This document shows positions 1 through 7,927 of a stretch of DNA of 64,000 bases, piece by piece. The position numbers and the translations under genes were made by a program. Positions within the stretch are counted from its first letter, which is position 1. Each line of letters starts with the position of its first letter. The DNA lies in the NCBI RefSeq assembly GCF_000467105.1, contig NZ_BATI01000028.1, positions 1-64,000 on the forward strand. The letters are read 5' to 3'. This stretch comes from Aquipseudomonas alcaligenes NBRC 14159. Its GTDB lineage: Bacteria > Pseudomonadota > Gammaproteobacteria > Pseudomonadales > Pseudomonadaceae. The notes under the pieces are model-generated. The model did not search any database. It worked only from the letters and a program-made list of their open reading frames with translations, and was not told the DNA's origin.

Positions 1-1
1 T

Positions 2-679
2 TTCCTTAATGGCTCGATATGTTGCCTGGCAGAGCAGGGCATTGCTCCGTACTTTTATCTGTGTGACGACAGCAGCTTCGTGCGTAATCGCCCAAAACTT
101 CTACTGCAGGCCGTCAGCTTGGCGCAGAATCTGGCGCTGAGCCCGCGGGTGATCGAGAGTCTTCTGGCGCAGGTACCCGGCGCTCTGGGTGGGCGCTCTG
201 TATATCGTTTCGAGCGGGTTAATCGCCCTCCTGTAGATGGGAAGGCAATGAGTGATCGTCAGTTCGCTCGCATGGCTCGCCGGGATGCTGACTTAGAGTG
301 TGATTTTTCCTGGTTTCGCCAAAAGCCCAATCGCATAGGCTTTAGTCGCAATCTTGAAAAAGGTTATTTCAGCAGCCGAACTATTCCCTACGCAGGCATC
401 CAGCTGGCTTATCACTTGGGGTTCAATCAGGTCTTTCTGGTTGGTGTGGACTTGGACTCAAGTCTTGGCCGTTTCTATGAGCAGGGTAGTGAGGCGGTAA
501 AGAGTCGCCTTGATGGTGACTACGAGGACTATATCCTGCCCTGCTTCCAGCTAATGGCTGGGCGGGTGATCAATCCCGATTTCCGAGTCTTCAATCTGTC
601 GGCAAAAAGCCGTTTACCAGCTCATGTGGTACCAAAGTTGGATCTGGATCAGCTGGACGCGCTGCTCGCCGCCTCGTAG
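2..679 (+). CDS. LPS core biosynthesis protein, sialyltransferase-like/DUF115-like (5' end outside window)
   Basis: The reading frame is open from base 2 with no stop before 677-679, so the gene enters from the left and only its last 225 residues or so are present. The C-terminal part contains a stretch rich in small and aromatic residues, SRTIPYAGIQLAYHLGF, followed by VFLVGVDLD. This resembles the nucleotide-sugar fold of CstII-like sialyltransferases and DUF115 proteins found in LPS loci. Its position next to an LPS-kinase-like gene, msbA and hldE supports a role in outer-core assembly at the inner membrane or cytoplasm. Its base composition and codon use (TTA, AAA and AGT codons) are visibly more AT-rich than the rest of the window, as is common for strain-variable LPS genes. 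Family assignment is by eye; substrate unknown. It overlaps the next gene tail to tail by 31 bases. Confidence 0.6.
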   Translation, partial: FLNGSICCLAEQGIAPYFYLCDDSSFVRNRPKLLLQAVSLAQNLALSPRVIESLLAQVPGALGGRSVYRFERVNRPPVDGKAMSDRQFARMARRDADLECDFSWFRQKPNRIGFSRNLEKGYFSSRTIPYAGIQLAYHLGFNQVFLVGVDLDSSLGRFYEQGSEAVKSRLDGDYEDYILPCFQLMAGRVINPDFRVFNLSAKSRLPAHVVPKLDLDQLDALLAAS

Positions 680-1263
680 TGGCTAATCAGCTCGCTCCAG
701 GGGAAGCCCTGCACCTTGCGCCGCTCCAGATAGCGCTGTAGGTGGCGGAAGTTGCGGCGCACCAGCATGCGTCCCAGCGGCCGGCCCTTGAAGCGCAGGT
801 CGAGGAAGTCGATCAGGCCGAAGTCGCCGTCCGGGGTCAGCAGGATGTTGCCCAGGTGCAGCGAGCGGAAGTAGATGCCCAAGCGGTGCAGCTTGAGGAT
901 GTAGGCGGCCAGTTGCGGCAGGCGCCGGTCGAATTCGTCCCGCTGGTCGCGGAACAGCTTGTCCAGCGGGAGGCCGGCCAGTGGCGCGTACAGGCAGGCG
1001 CTGACGGCGTCGTGGCGGTCGATCCAGGCGCATTCGCGGATATCCGGCGTGGCGATGCCGAGGGCCTGCAGGCGTTCGGCGCGTTCGGCGAAGCGCCGGG
1101 CATCCGGGCGCAGGCGCGCCAGCAGCGGGTTGCGCCGGCTGCGGAAGATCTTCAGTAGGCTGCCGTCGGGCAGGCGAACCACCTTGGGACCATGGCTGTC
1201 TTTTTCCAGCAGTTCACCCTGGCTCAACCAATCTTGTAATTCGTTCGCTGTTACAATCCGCAT
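649..1263 (-). CDS. LPS kinase-like (InaA/toluene-tolerance family) protein with altered catalytic motif
   Basis: A 204-residue protein with an RIO/InaA-like kinase outline: a VVRLPDGSLLKIF strand with the candidate ATP-site Lys, a C-lobe GIYFRSLHLGNILL segment, and a metal-binding-type LIDFLDL motif. In active kinases of this fold the catalytic loop reads HGDLHPGN; here the equivalent is FRSLHLGN, so the usual His and catalytic Asp are absent while the Asn and the later Asp remain. From memory, the protein beside msbA in other pseudomonads shares this sequence, so it may be a family trait rather than decay. Location suggests phosphorylation or regulation of LPS inner core. It is divergent from msbA, 35 bases away. 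Confidence 0.75.
   Translation of the reverse strand: MRIVTANELQDWLSQGELLEKDSHGPKVVRLPDGSLLKIFRSRRNPLLARLRPDARRFAERAERLQALGIATPDIRECAWIDRHDAVSACLYAPLAGLPLDKLFRDQRDEFDRRLPQLAAYILKLHRLGIYFRSLHLGNILLTPDGDFGLIDFLDLRFKGRPLGRMLVRRNFRHLQRYLERRKVQGFPWSELISHYEAASSASS
1252..1257 (+). promoter_or_regulatory. Possible -10 element (TACAAT) for msbA
   Basis: TACAAT lies about 42 bases before the msbA start, inside the first codons of the divergent kinase-like gene. No convincing -35 hexamer sits 17 bases upstream, so this is a weak call resting on the -10 match and the short divergent gap. Confidence 0.3.
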
Positions 1264-1298
1264 CTTGTCTCTCTAGCCAGTCGTACGAGGCCCGCCGA

Positions 1299-3131
1299 AT
1301 GGCCAATTCTACCCAGCAATCCAGCCTGAAGGTTTATCTGCGGTTGCTGAAATACGTTGTCCCCTACTGGGGGCTGTTCGCCATCAGCATCTTCGGTTTC
1401 TTGATTTTCGCTTCGACCCAGCCGATGCTCGGTTACATGCTGAAATTCTTCGTCGACGGCCTGAACAACCCCAATGCCGGCCTGTTTTCCGAGGTGCCCT
1501 GGCTGCTCGAGCATGCGCCCTGGCTGGCCAGCCTGCCGTTGCTACAGGCCGTGCCGTTGCTGATCGTGGTGATCGCGTTGTGGCAGGGCATCGGCTCTTT
1601 CCTCGGCAACTACTACCTGGCGCAGGTGTCCATGGGGCTGGTGCAGGATCTGCGTACCGCGCTGTTCAACAACCTGCTGACCCTGCCCAATCGCTACTTC
1701 GACAACCACAACTCCGGGCACCTGATCTCGCGCATCACCTACAACGTAACCATGGTCACCGGTGCCGCCACCGATGCGATCAAGGTCGTGGTGCGCGAAG
1801 GCATGACGGTGCTGTTCCTGTTCGCCAGCCTGCTGTGGATGAACTGGAAGCTGACCCTGGTGATGCTCGCAATCCTGCCGGTCATCGGGGTCATGGTCAG
1901 CAGCGCCAGCAAGAAATTCCGCAAGCAGAGCAAGAAGATCCAGGTGGCCATGGGCGACGTCACCCATGTCGCCTCGGAAACTATTCAGGGTTACCGGGTG
2001 GTACGCAGCTTCGGTGGCGAGGACTACGAGCGCCAGCGTTTCTTCGAGGCCGCCGAGGACAACAAGAACAAGCAGCTGCGCATGGTCAAGACCAGCGCCG
2101 TGTATACCCCCAGCCTGCAGCTGGTGATCTACAGCGCCATGGCCGTGCTGATGTTCCTGGTCCTGCTGCTGCGCGGCGATGCCTCCACGGGTGACCTGGT
2201 GGCCTACATCACCCTGGCCGGTCTGCTGCCCAAGCCGATTCGCCAGCTCTCCGAAGTCAGCTCCACCATCCAGAAGGGCGTGGCCGGTGCCGAGAGCATT
2301 TTCGAGCAGCTGGACGAGGCGCCCGAGGTCGATCACGGCACCCAGGAGCGCGAGCGCGTCAGCGGCCGCCTGGAAGTGCGCAACCTGAGCTTCCAGTATC
2401 CCGGCACCGAGAAATCGGTGCTCAACGACATCTCCTTCGTCGCCGAGCCGGGGCAGATGGTGGCGCTGGTCGGCCGCTCGGGCAGCGGCAAGTCGACCCT
2501 GGCCAGCCTGATTCCACGCTTCTACCACCACGAGCAGGGACAGATCCTGATCGATGGTCTGGATGTCGAGGAATACAGTCTGCGCAACCTGCGTCAGCAC
2601 ATCGCCCTGGTCACCCAGCATGTCACCCTGTTCAACGACAGCGTGACCAACAACATCGCCTACGGCGACCTCGCCGGCGCGCCGATCGAGCAGGTGCGCC
2701 AGGCGGCCGAGGCAGCCTACGCGGCCGAGTTCATCGACAAGCTGCCGCAGGGCTTCGACACCCTGGTCGGCGAGAACGGCGTGCTGCTCTCGGGCGGCCA
2801 GCGCCAGCGCCTGGCCATTGCCCGCGCGCTGCTGAAGAACGCGCCACTGCTGATCCTCGACGAGGCCACCTCGGCGCTGGATACCGAGTCCGAGCGGCAT
2901 ATCCAGGCCGCTCTCGACGAAGTGATGAAGGGCCGCACCACCCTGGTGATCGCCCACCGCCTGAGCACCATCGAGAAGGCCGACCTGATCCTGGTGATGG
3001 ACCAGGGGCAGATCGTCGAGCGCGGCAACCATGCCGAACTGCTGGCGCAGAACGGCTACTACGCACGCCTGCATGCCAAGCAGTTCGAAGAGGGCGACGA
3101 GCAGCCGCAGGTGCTGGAGCAGGACGCCTGA
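1299..3131 (+). CDS. msbA: Lipid A/LPS flippase, ABC transporter MsbA
   Basis: A 610-residue half-transporter that flips core-lipid A across the inner membrane at the expense of ATP. The N-terminal region of about 340 residues carries the hydrophobic segments of an ABC exporter membrane domain. The C-terminal nucleotide-binding domain has Walker A GRSGSGKST from about residue 392, the signature LSGGQRQR near 497, Walker B LLILDEAT near 520 and the switch His in VIAHRLST. Length matches MsbA rather than lipid-linked drug exporters. The stop overlaps the mig-14 start by one base, so msbA, mig-14 and dnpA probably form an envelope operon leading to hldE. Confidence 0.95.
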   Translation: MANSTQQSSLKVYLRLLKYVVPYWGLFAISIFGFLIFASTQPMLGYMLKFFVDGLNNPNAGLFSEVPWLLEHAPWLASLPLLQAVPLLIVVIALWQGIGSFLGNYYLAQVSMGLVQDLRTALFNNLLTLPNRYFDNHNSGHLISRITYNVTMVTGAATDAIKVVVREGMTVLFLFASLLWMNWKLTLVMLAILPVIGVMVSSASKKFRKQSKKIQVAMGDVTHVASETIQGYRVVRSFGGEDYERQRFFEAAEDNKNKQLRMVKTSAVYTPSLQLVIYSAMAVLMFLVLLLRGDASTGDLVAYITLAGLLPKPIRQLSEVSSTIQKGVAGAESIFEQLDEAPEVDHGTQERERVSGRLEVRNLSFQYPGTEKSVLNDISFVAEPGQMVALVGRSGSGKSTLASLIPRFYHHEQGQILIDGLDVEEYSLRNLRQHIALVTQHVTLFNDSVTNNIAYGDLAGAPIEQVRQAAEAAYAAEFIDKLPQGFDTLVGENGVLLSGGQRQRLAIARALLKNAPLLILDEATSALDTESERHIQAALDEVMKGRTTLVIAHRLSTIEKADLILVMDQGQIVERGNHAELLAQNGYYARLHAKQFEEGDEQPQVLEQDA

Positions 3132-4027
3132 TGCTCAGTCACCTGCGCTTCTGGCGCGAACGCGGCTGGACCCCCATCGATGCGGCCGACTACGCCGATG
3201 CCTGGGCCAATTTCGGCGGCAGCGTCGCCACCCACCCCGAGGTGGTGGCACGCCTGGCCGATCTTGCCGGCATCCCGGTGCGCTATCTGGGCTGGGTGGC
3301 CGATGGTCAGTTGCAGGGCGCCATGCCGACCTGGGGCCGGCATATCGCGCTGTCCAAGGATGTGCTGAAGAAACAGGGCAAACGCGGCCTGTTCGATCTG
3401 GGCAACGCCGAGATCATCCTGCCCCTGGCGCATGGCATACGGCTGCCGGTACAGCATCGCATGCGCTATGTCTCGCCGCTGAATGCCGAGCAGATCAGTA
3501 CCCTGCGCGAGCAGCCCGAGGGCCTGGCCCTGGCCCGCGAGCCCGAGGAGTACAGCAAGAAGTTTCGCTACAACCAGCGCCGCGAGCAGCGCCTGCTGGA
3601 AGAAGCGGGTGGTGCCATCCGGCCGATGCTGGAGCTGGACGCTGCCGAGCAGGCGCGCATCTATGCCGAGCTGTTCCAGCGCCGCTGGGGCTTCGCCGCC
3701 ACCGGCGCGGCGCATCTGGCCGAGGTGTTCGAGCGCCTGCGCGAGTTCATGACCGGTTCGCTGATCTACCTGAACGACGAGCCGGTAGCCATCCAGGTGC
3801 TGTACCGGGTCGAGGCGCCGCGCTGGGTCAGCCTGGAGTACATCAATGGCGGGGTCGACCCGCAGCAGCGCGAGTTCAGCCCCGGCAGCGTGCTCAGCTT
3901 CGTCAATACGCAGAATGCCTGGGCCGAGGCACGCGCCATCGGCAAGCCGCTACGCTATTCCTTCGGCCGTGCGGACCGCGAGTACAAGGACCGCTGGTGC
4001 AACCGGATTCCCGTCTACCAGGTGTGA
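3131..4027 (+). CDS. mig-14: Mig-14 family protein, antimicrobial-peptide resistance
   Basis: A 298-residue protein whose N-terminus (FWRERGWTPIDAADYADAW) and central GLFDLGNAEIILPLAHGIR match my memory of the Mig-14 family, found in Salmonella and Pseudomonas beside LPS genes and linked to tolerance of cationic peptides such as polymyxin. The C-terminal half looks like a GNAT/FemAB-type acyltransferase fold (IYLNDEPVAIQVLYRVE, then WVSLEYINGGVD), so an aminoacyl- or acyl-transfer role on the envelope is plausible but unproven. The start overlaps the msbA stop, and dnpA begins three bases after the stop, so the three are very likely co-transcribed. Confidence 0.85.
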   Translation: MLSHLRFWRERGWTPIDAADYADAWANFGGSVATHPEVVARLADLAGIPVRYLGWVADGQLQGAMPTWGRHIALSKDVLKKQGKRGLFDLGNAEIILPLAHGIRLPVQHRMRYVSPLNAEQISTLREQPEGLALAREPEEYSKKFRYNQRREQRLLEEAGGAIRPMLELDAAEQARIYAELFQRRWGFAATGAAHLAEVFERLREFMTGSLIYLNDEPVAIQVLYRVEAPRWVSLEYINGGVDPQQREFSPGSVLSFVNTQNAWAEARAIGKPLRYSFGRADREYKDRWCNRIPVYQV

Positions 4028-4029
4028 CT

Positions 4030-5430
4030 ATGCAGGCTCGCAAGCAGCAACTGCTCAAACGTCATCGACGCAACAAGCGCATCGCCCTGCTGCTGACGCT
4101 GCTGGTATTGCTCGCGCTGGGCATCTTCGTCGCCTGGTGGTGGGTGCCTTTGCTCCTGGTGCTGGGCTGGATCGGCCACGAGGCCTGGTTCGCCGACCAC
4201 CTGTTCTACTCGCCGAGTGACGACTACCGCTACGACTTTCCCAAGGGCACGCCGTGCCTGCCCACCAGCCTGGTCGATGGTCAGCTGCGCTGCGAGGGGG
4301 ATCCGGGCGCGGCCGATACCCTGATTCTCGAGTGGGACGTCTCGGCCACCTGGCTGGGGCGCTTTCTCGATCCGCACATCTACCTGGGCGATGACCGCCA
4401 GGACATGGAGCGTCGGGTCGACGGCCGGCGCTACTTCAACCTGTCCGGGCAGGGCGAGGCTCTGCGTGCCGGAACCCTGCGCATCCGCGGGCGTTTCTGC
4501 CGCCTGGTCGGCGCCGGGCGCCTGTTCGCTTTGAGCAACCCCGATTATGCCGAGCGCCGGCTAATGGTCATCGCGCCGCATGCCGATGACGCCGAGCTGG
4601 CGGCCTTCGGCCTGTACAGCCGCTGCTCCGAGGCCAGCATCGTCACCCTGACCCAGGGCGAGATCGAGGCCGAGCATTACCAGCGCCTGGGCCTCAGCCT
4701 GCCCGAAGCGGCGCGCCTCAAGGGCCGTCTGCGCACCTGGGACAGCCTGGCCGTGCCGCTCTGGGGCGGCGTGCCGCAGGAGCGTTGCGTGCAGCTCGGC
4801 TACTACTGCCTGCAGCTGCCCGCCATGGCCGAGGCGCCGGACCAGCCGTTCGCCTCGCGCGAGTCGGGCGACTGCGACGTGCGCGCTGCGCGCCGGTTCA
4901 ACCGGGTGGCGTTGCCGGCCGATACCGATGGCGTGCCGAACTGGCACAACCTGGTCGCCGACCTCGCCGCGCTGCTCGAACATTTCCGCCCCGAGGTGCT
5001 GGTCACTCCGCATCCCGAGCTGGACCCGCACAGCGATCACGTCGCCGCCACCCGTGCGCTGCTCGAGGCCGTTCAGCAGAGCGCCTGGCAGCCGCAGACC
5101 CTGCTGCTCTACGCCAACCACCTGCACGACAACGACCGCTGGCCGATGGGCCCGGCGGACTGCGGCATCGCCCTGCCGCCGGCCATGGTGGCACTGCCGG
5201 CCGATGGCCTGTGGAGCCCGTCGCTGCCTGCCGGAACGCGGCTCGACAAGGCCATGGCGCTGGCCATGCAGCACGATCTGCAGGCGCCGCTGCCGACCAA
5301 GAAGCGTCTGCGCCGGCTGCTCCAGCACCTGCTCGCCGGACGCCGCTGGCCGGCCAGTGGCGAGGACGAGTTCTTCCGCAAGGCCGTGCGCCGCCACGAA
5401 CTGTTCTGGGTGCGTGCGCTGGGCGAGTAA
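4030..5430 (+). CDS. dnpA: PIG-L family de-N-acetylase DnpA
   Basis: A 466-residue protein; I chose ATG 4030, directly after the mig-14 stop, because it precedes a typical membrane anchor (hydrophobic residues about 18-48). The catalytic PIG-L domain shows PHADDAEL near residue 183, the variant of the zinc-binding PHPDDE motif, and a second metal motif HPELDPHSDH near 328-337. In P. aeruginosa the homologue beside mig-14 was named DnpA, a de-N-acetylase affecting fluoroquinolone tolerance/persistence and probably acting on LPS or another surface glycan. The membrane anchor and LPS neighbours fit deacetylation of an envelope sugar. The natural substrate is not readable from sequence. Confidence 0.85.
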   Translation: MQARKQQLLKRHRRNKRIALLLTLLVLLALGIFVAWWWVPLLLVLGWIGHEAWFADHLFYSPSDDYRYDFPKGTPCLPTSLVDGQLRCEGDPGAADTLILEWDVSATWLGRFLDPHIYLGDDRQDMERRVDGRRYFNLSGQGEALRAGTLRIRGRFCRLVGAGRLFALSNPDYAERRLMVIAPHADDAELAAFGLYSRCSEASIVTLTQGEIEAEHYQRLGLSLPEAARLKGRLRTWDSLAVPLWGGVPQERCVQLGYYCLQLPAMAEAPDQPFASRESGDCDVRAARRFNRVALPADTDGVPNWHNLVADLAALLEHFRPEVLVTPHPELDPHSDHVAATRALLEAVQQSAWQPQTLLLYANHLHDNDRWPMGPADCGIALPPAMVALPADGLWSPSLPAGTRLDKAMALAMQHDLQAPLPTKKRLRRLLQHLLAGRRWPASGEDEFFRKAVRRHELFWVRALGE

Positions 5431-5451
5431 GGCCCGCGACCCCCGCCATGC

Positions 5452-5457
5452 TATGAT
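5452..5457 (+). promoter_or_regulatory. Possible -10 element (TATGAT) for hldE
   Basis: TATGAT sits 31 bases before the hldE ATG in the 57-base gap after dnpA. The -35 region, near the dnpA stop, is poor. hldE may therefore have its own start in addition to readthrough. Confidence 0.35.
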
Positions 5458-5487
5458 CCGCCCCGATTTTGCTGCCCTGGAGCACCC

Positions 5488-6909
5488 ATGAAGCTGTCCA
5501 TGCCCCGTTACGATCAAGCCCCCGTTCTGGTGGTGGGCGATGTCATGCTCGACCGTTACTGGCATGGCGGCACCTCGCGCATCTCGCCCGAGGCTCCGGT
5601 GCCGGTGGTCAAGGTCGAGCAGATCGAGGATCGCCCGGGTGGTGCCGCCAACGTCGCGCTGAACATCGCCGCGCTCGGCGCGCCGGCCCTGCTGGTCGGT
5701 GTGACCGGTCGTGACGAGGCGGCCCACAGCCTGGCCGACAGCCTGCACGCGGCCGGGGTGCAGGCGCACTTCCAGCGCATCGACGAGCAGCCGACCATCG
5801 TCAAGCTGCGCGTGATGAGCCGCCATCAGCAACTGCTGCGCATGGACTTCGAGGAGCCGTTCAACACCGACGCCGAGGCCTTGGCCGAAGACGTCGACGG
5901 CCTGCTCGCCGGGGTCAAGGTGCTGGTGCTGTCCGACTACGGCAAGGGCGCCCTGAAGAACCATCAGGCGCTGATCCAGCTGGCCAGGGCCCGCGGCATT
6001 CCGGTGCTGGCCGACCCCAAGGGCAAGGACTTCTCCATCTACCGTGGCGCCAGCCTGATCACCCCCAACCTCAGTGAATTCGAGGCCATCGTCGGGCATT
6101 GCCAGGACGAGGCCGAACTGGTGGCCAAAGGCGCCCGGCTGATGAACGAGCTGGAGCTGGGCGCGCTGCTGGTGACCCGTGGCGAGCATGGCATGACCCT
6201 GCTGCGCCCCGACCACCCGGCACTGCACCTGCCGGCCCGCGCCCGTGAAGTGTTCGACGTGACCGGCGCCGGCGACACGGTGATCTCCACCCTGGCCGCC
6301 TCTATCGCCGCCGGCGAGGAGTTGCCACAGGCCGTGGCGCTGGCCAACCTGGCGGCCGGCATCGTGGTCGGCAAGCTCGGCACCGCTGCTATCAGCGCCC
6401 CCGAACTGCGCCGTGCGGTGCAGCGCGAAGAGGGTTCCGAGCGTGGCGTGGTCAGCGTCGAGCAGTTGCTCCTGGCGCTGGAAGATGCCCGCGCCCATGG
6501 CGAGAAGATCGTCTTCACCAACGGCTGCTTCGACATCCTCCACGCCGGCCACGTGACCTACCTGGAGCAGGCCCGTGCCCAGGGCGATCGCCTGGTGCTG
6601 GCGGTCAACGATGACGCTTCGGTGACGCGCCTCAAGGGCCCGGGGCGACCGATCAACGCGGTGGACCGACGCATGGCAGTGCTCGCCGGCCTCGGTGCGG
6701 TGGACTGGGTGGTGAGCTTCGCCGAAGACACCCCGGAGAACCTGCTGCGCCAGGTCAAGCCGGACGTGCTGGTCAAGGGTGGCGACTACGGCATCGACCA
6801 GGTGGTCGGCGCCGAGATCGTCCGTGCCTATGGCGGCGAGGTGCGCGTGCTGGGCCTGGTGGAGAACAGCTCGACCACCGCCATCGTCGAGAAGATCCGC
6901 AGCAAGTGA
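5488..6909 (+). CDS. hldE: Bifunctional heptose-7-phosphate kinase / heptose-1-phosphate adenylyltransferase
   Basis: HldE (formerly RfaE) makes ADP-heptose for the LPS inner core: the first domain phosphorylates D-glycero-D-manno-heptose 7-phosphate at O-1, the second transfers AMP. In 473 residues the ribokinase-like domain covers about 1-320, with GGAANVALNIAALG near the N-terminus and the anion-hole motif DVTGAGDT near 256. The nucleotidyltransferase domain starts with FTNGCFDILHAGHVTYL near 342, carrying the HxGH signature. This is full length for the bifunctional enzyme. It sits with msbA and the LPS-core genes as in other pseudomonads and is cytoplasmic. Confidence 0.96.
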   Translation: MKLSMPRYDQAPVLVVGDVMLDRYWHGGTSRISPEAPVPVVKVEQIEDRPGGAANVALNIAALGAPALLVGVTGRDEAAHSLADSLHAAGVQAHFQRIDEQPTIVKLRVMSRHQQLLRMDFEEPFNTDAEALAEDVDGLLAGVKVLVLSDYGKGALKNHQALIQLARARGIPVLADPKGKDFSIYRGASLITPNLSEFEAIVGHCQDEAELVAKGARLMNELELGALLVTRGEHGMTLLRPDHPALHLPARAREVFDVTGAGDTVISTLAASIAAGEELPQAVALANLAAGIVVGKLGTAAISAPELRRAVQREEGSERGVVSVEQLLLALEDARAHGEKIVFTNGCFDILHAGHVTYLEQARAQGDRLVLAVNDDASVTRLKGPGRPINAVDRRMAVLAGLGAVDWVVSFAEDTPENLLRQVKPDVLVKGGDYGIDQVVGAEIVRAYGGEVRVLGLVENSSTTAIVEKIRSK

Positions 6910-6915
6910 TGCCTG

Positions 6916-6937
6916 GCGGCCGCCTGCCGGCGGCCGC
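6916..6937. terminator. GC-rich hairpin between convergent genes
   Basis: Nine-base perfect arms (GCGGCCGCC and GGCGGCCGC) around a TGCC loop lie seven bases after the hldE stop and just before the end of the convergent gene. The following run is only moderately T-rich (TGTTCTT), so this is a probable but not classical terminator. Confidence 0.5.
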
Positions 6938-6943
6938 TGTTCT

Positions 6944-7843
6944 TCAGCCGGCCAGGCGGCCCGGCTCTCTCTCGGCGCGGCTCAGCTGCGCCAGCCAGTC
7001 GCGCCAGCGGATGCGTTCGTCACGCACCAGCCAGCCATCCTGTGCGGCGAAGCCTTCCGACAGCCACAGGCCGCGGGTGCTGGCTGCTACAAGCTCGCCC
7101 CGGCGCAGGGTGCACAGTTCGCCCGTGGGCAGGCCGTTGTTCAGTGGCAGCAGGTAGATGTCTGGGCGGCGGCGCTCCAGGCGCGCCACCAGTTCACCGT
7201 CTTCCAGGCGTTCGTCGACATGGAACAGGCTGGGTTGGCGGCAGTCCTTCGGCAGCTCCAGGCGCAGGTCGTAGACCAGCTGCAGCGAGGCGGTGGGCAG
7301 GTGCACATAGGCGCGCGGACGCTCCATCAGCATCAGGTTGCCGCACTGCACCGGCCGCGCCGCGCCGGACAGCGGGCTGAGGCGGAAGTGGCTGTCCTCG
7401 TGGTAGCGCAGCGGATAGGGGGTCGGCAGCCAGGTGTCGGCATAGCGCCCGCCCAGCCAGCTGCCGCCGTTCTCGATCAGGCATTCTTCGGCGACTTCCT
7501 GGATCGCAGTGAGCAGGGGCAGGTTCAGTTCATGGGCCGGTACGTAGCCGGAAATCAGCTTGAGCACGGTGTCGCCGCGATCCGGGCGCTGCTGGCGCAC
7601 CAGCAGCCAGTGGTCGCGGCCCTGCCAGGCCATGGTCAGACGCACCGATACGCCCAGGTTGGCCAGCTCCAGGGCAAAGCGCTGGCTGTCGGCGGCCTCT
7701 ACCGGGCGGCGTCGCTCGAGCATCTGCGCGAAGTTCAGCGGCAGGCCTAGGCCACGGTAGTTCAGCCCGTCCGCCGTGGCTTCCACGTACAGCGGCAGGG
7801 TCTTGAAGGTGCCTGGGGTCTTGCGGGCCAGCAGTCTCGACAT
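6944..7843 (-). CDS. Conserved Pseudomonas protein of unknown function with Nudix-box-like motif
   Basis: A 299-residue soluble protein. I recognise it as the gene usually found beside hldE in pseudomonads, sometimes labelled a metal ABC transporter ATPase, but it has no Walker A or signature motif, so that label is not supported. What can be seen is GYVPAHE followed nine residues on by QEVAEECL. This follows the Nudix pattern (G x5 E x7 REUxEExGU) with two extra residues and Gln for Arg. The flanking sequence LLVRQQRPDRGDTVLKLISG is also what precedes a Nudix box. A Nudix-like fold acting on an unknown nucleotide, or a non-catalytic relative, is my best guess. No partner is evident from the neighbours. 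Confidence 0.6.
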   Translation of the reverse strand: MSRLLARKTPGTFKTLPLYVEATADGLNYRGLGLPLNFAQMLERRRPVEAADSQRFALELANLGVSVRLTMAWQGRDHWLLVRQQRPDRGDTVLKLISGYVPAHELNLPLLTAIQEVAEECLIENGGSWLGGRYADTWLPTPYPLRYHEDSHFRLSPLSGAARPVQCGNLMLMERPRAYVHLPTASLQLVYDLRLELPKDCRQPSLFHVDERLEDGELVARLERRRPDIYLLPLNNGLPTGELCTLRRGELVAASTRGLWLSEGFAAQDGWLVRDERIRWRDWLAQLSRAEREPGRLAG

Positions 7844-7927
7844 AGCGGCTCCTCAGTCGGCAGCGGTGGGGCTGCATCAGATGGACAGGGTGCGGCGACG
7901 TTCAGCCGGCGCCCGGAGCCCTGCAGT

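Noticed and set aside
1542..3074. 510-codon reverse open frame inside msbA
   Set aside because: Antisense to MsbA with no recognisable motif.
4561..6552. 663-codon reverse open frame across dnpA and hldE
   Set aside because: Antisense shadow of two well-identified forward genes; low-complexity His/Gln/Gly-rich translation typical of high G+C complement frames.
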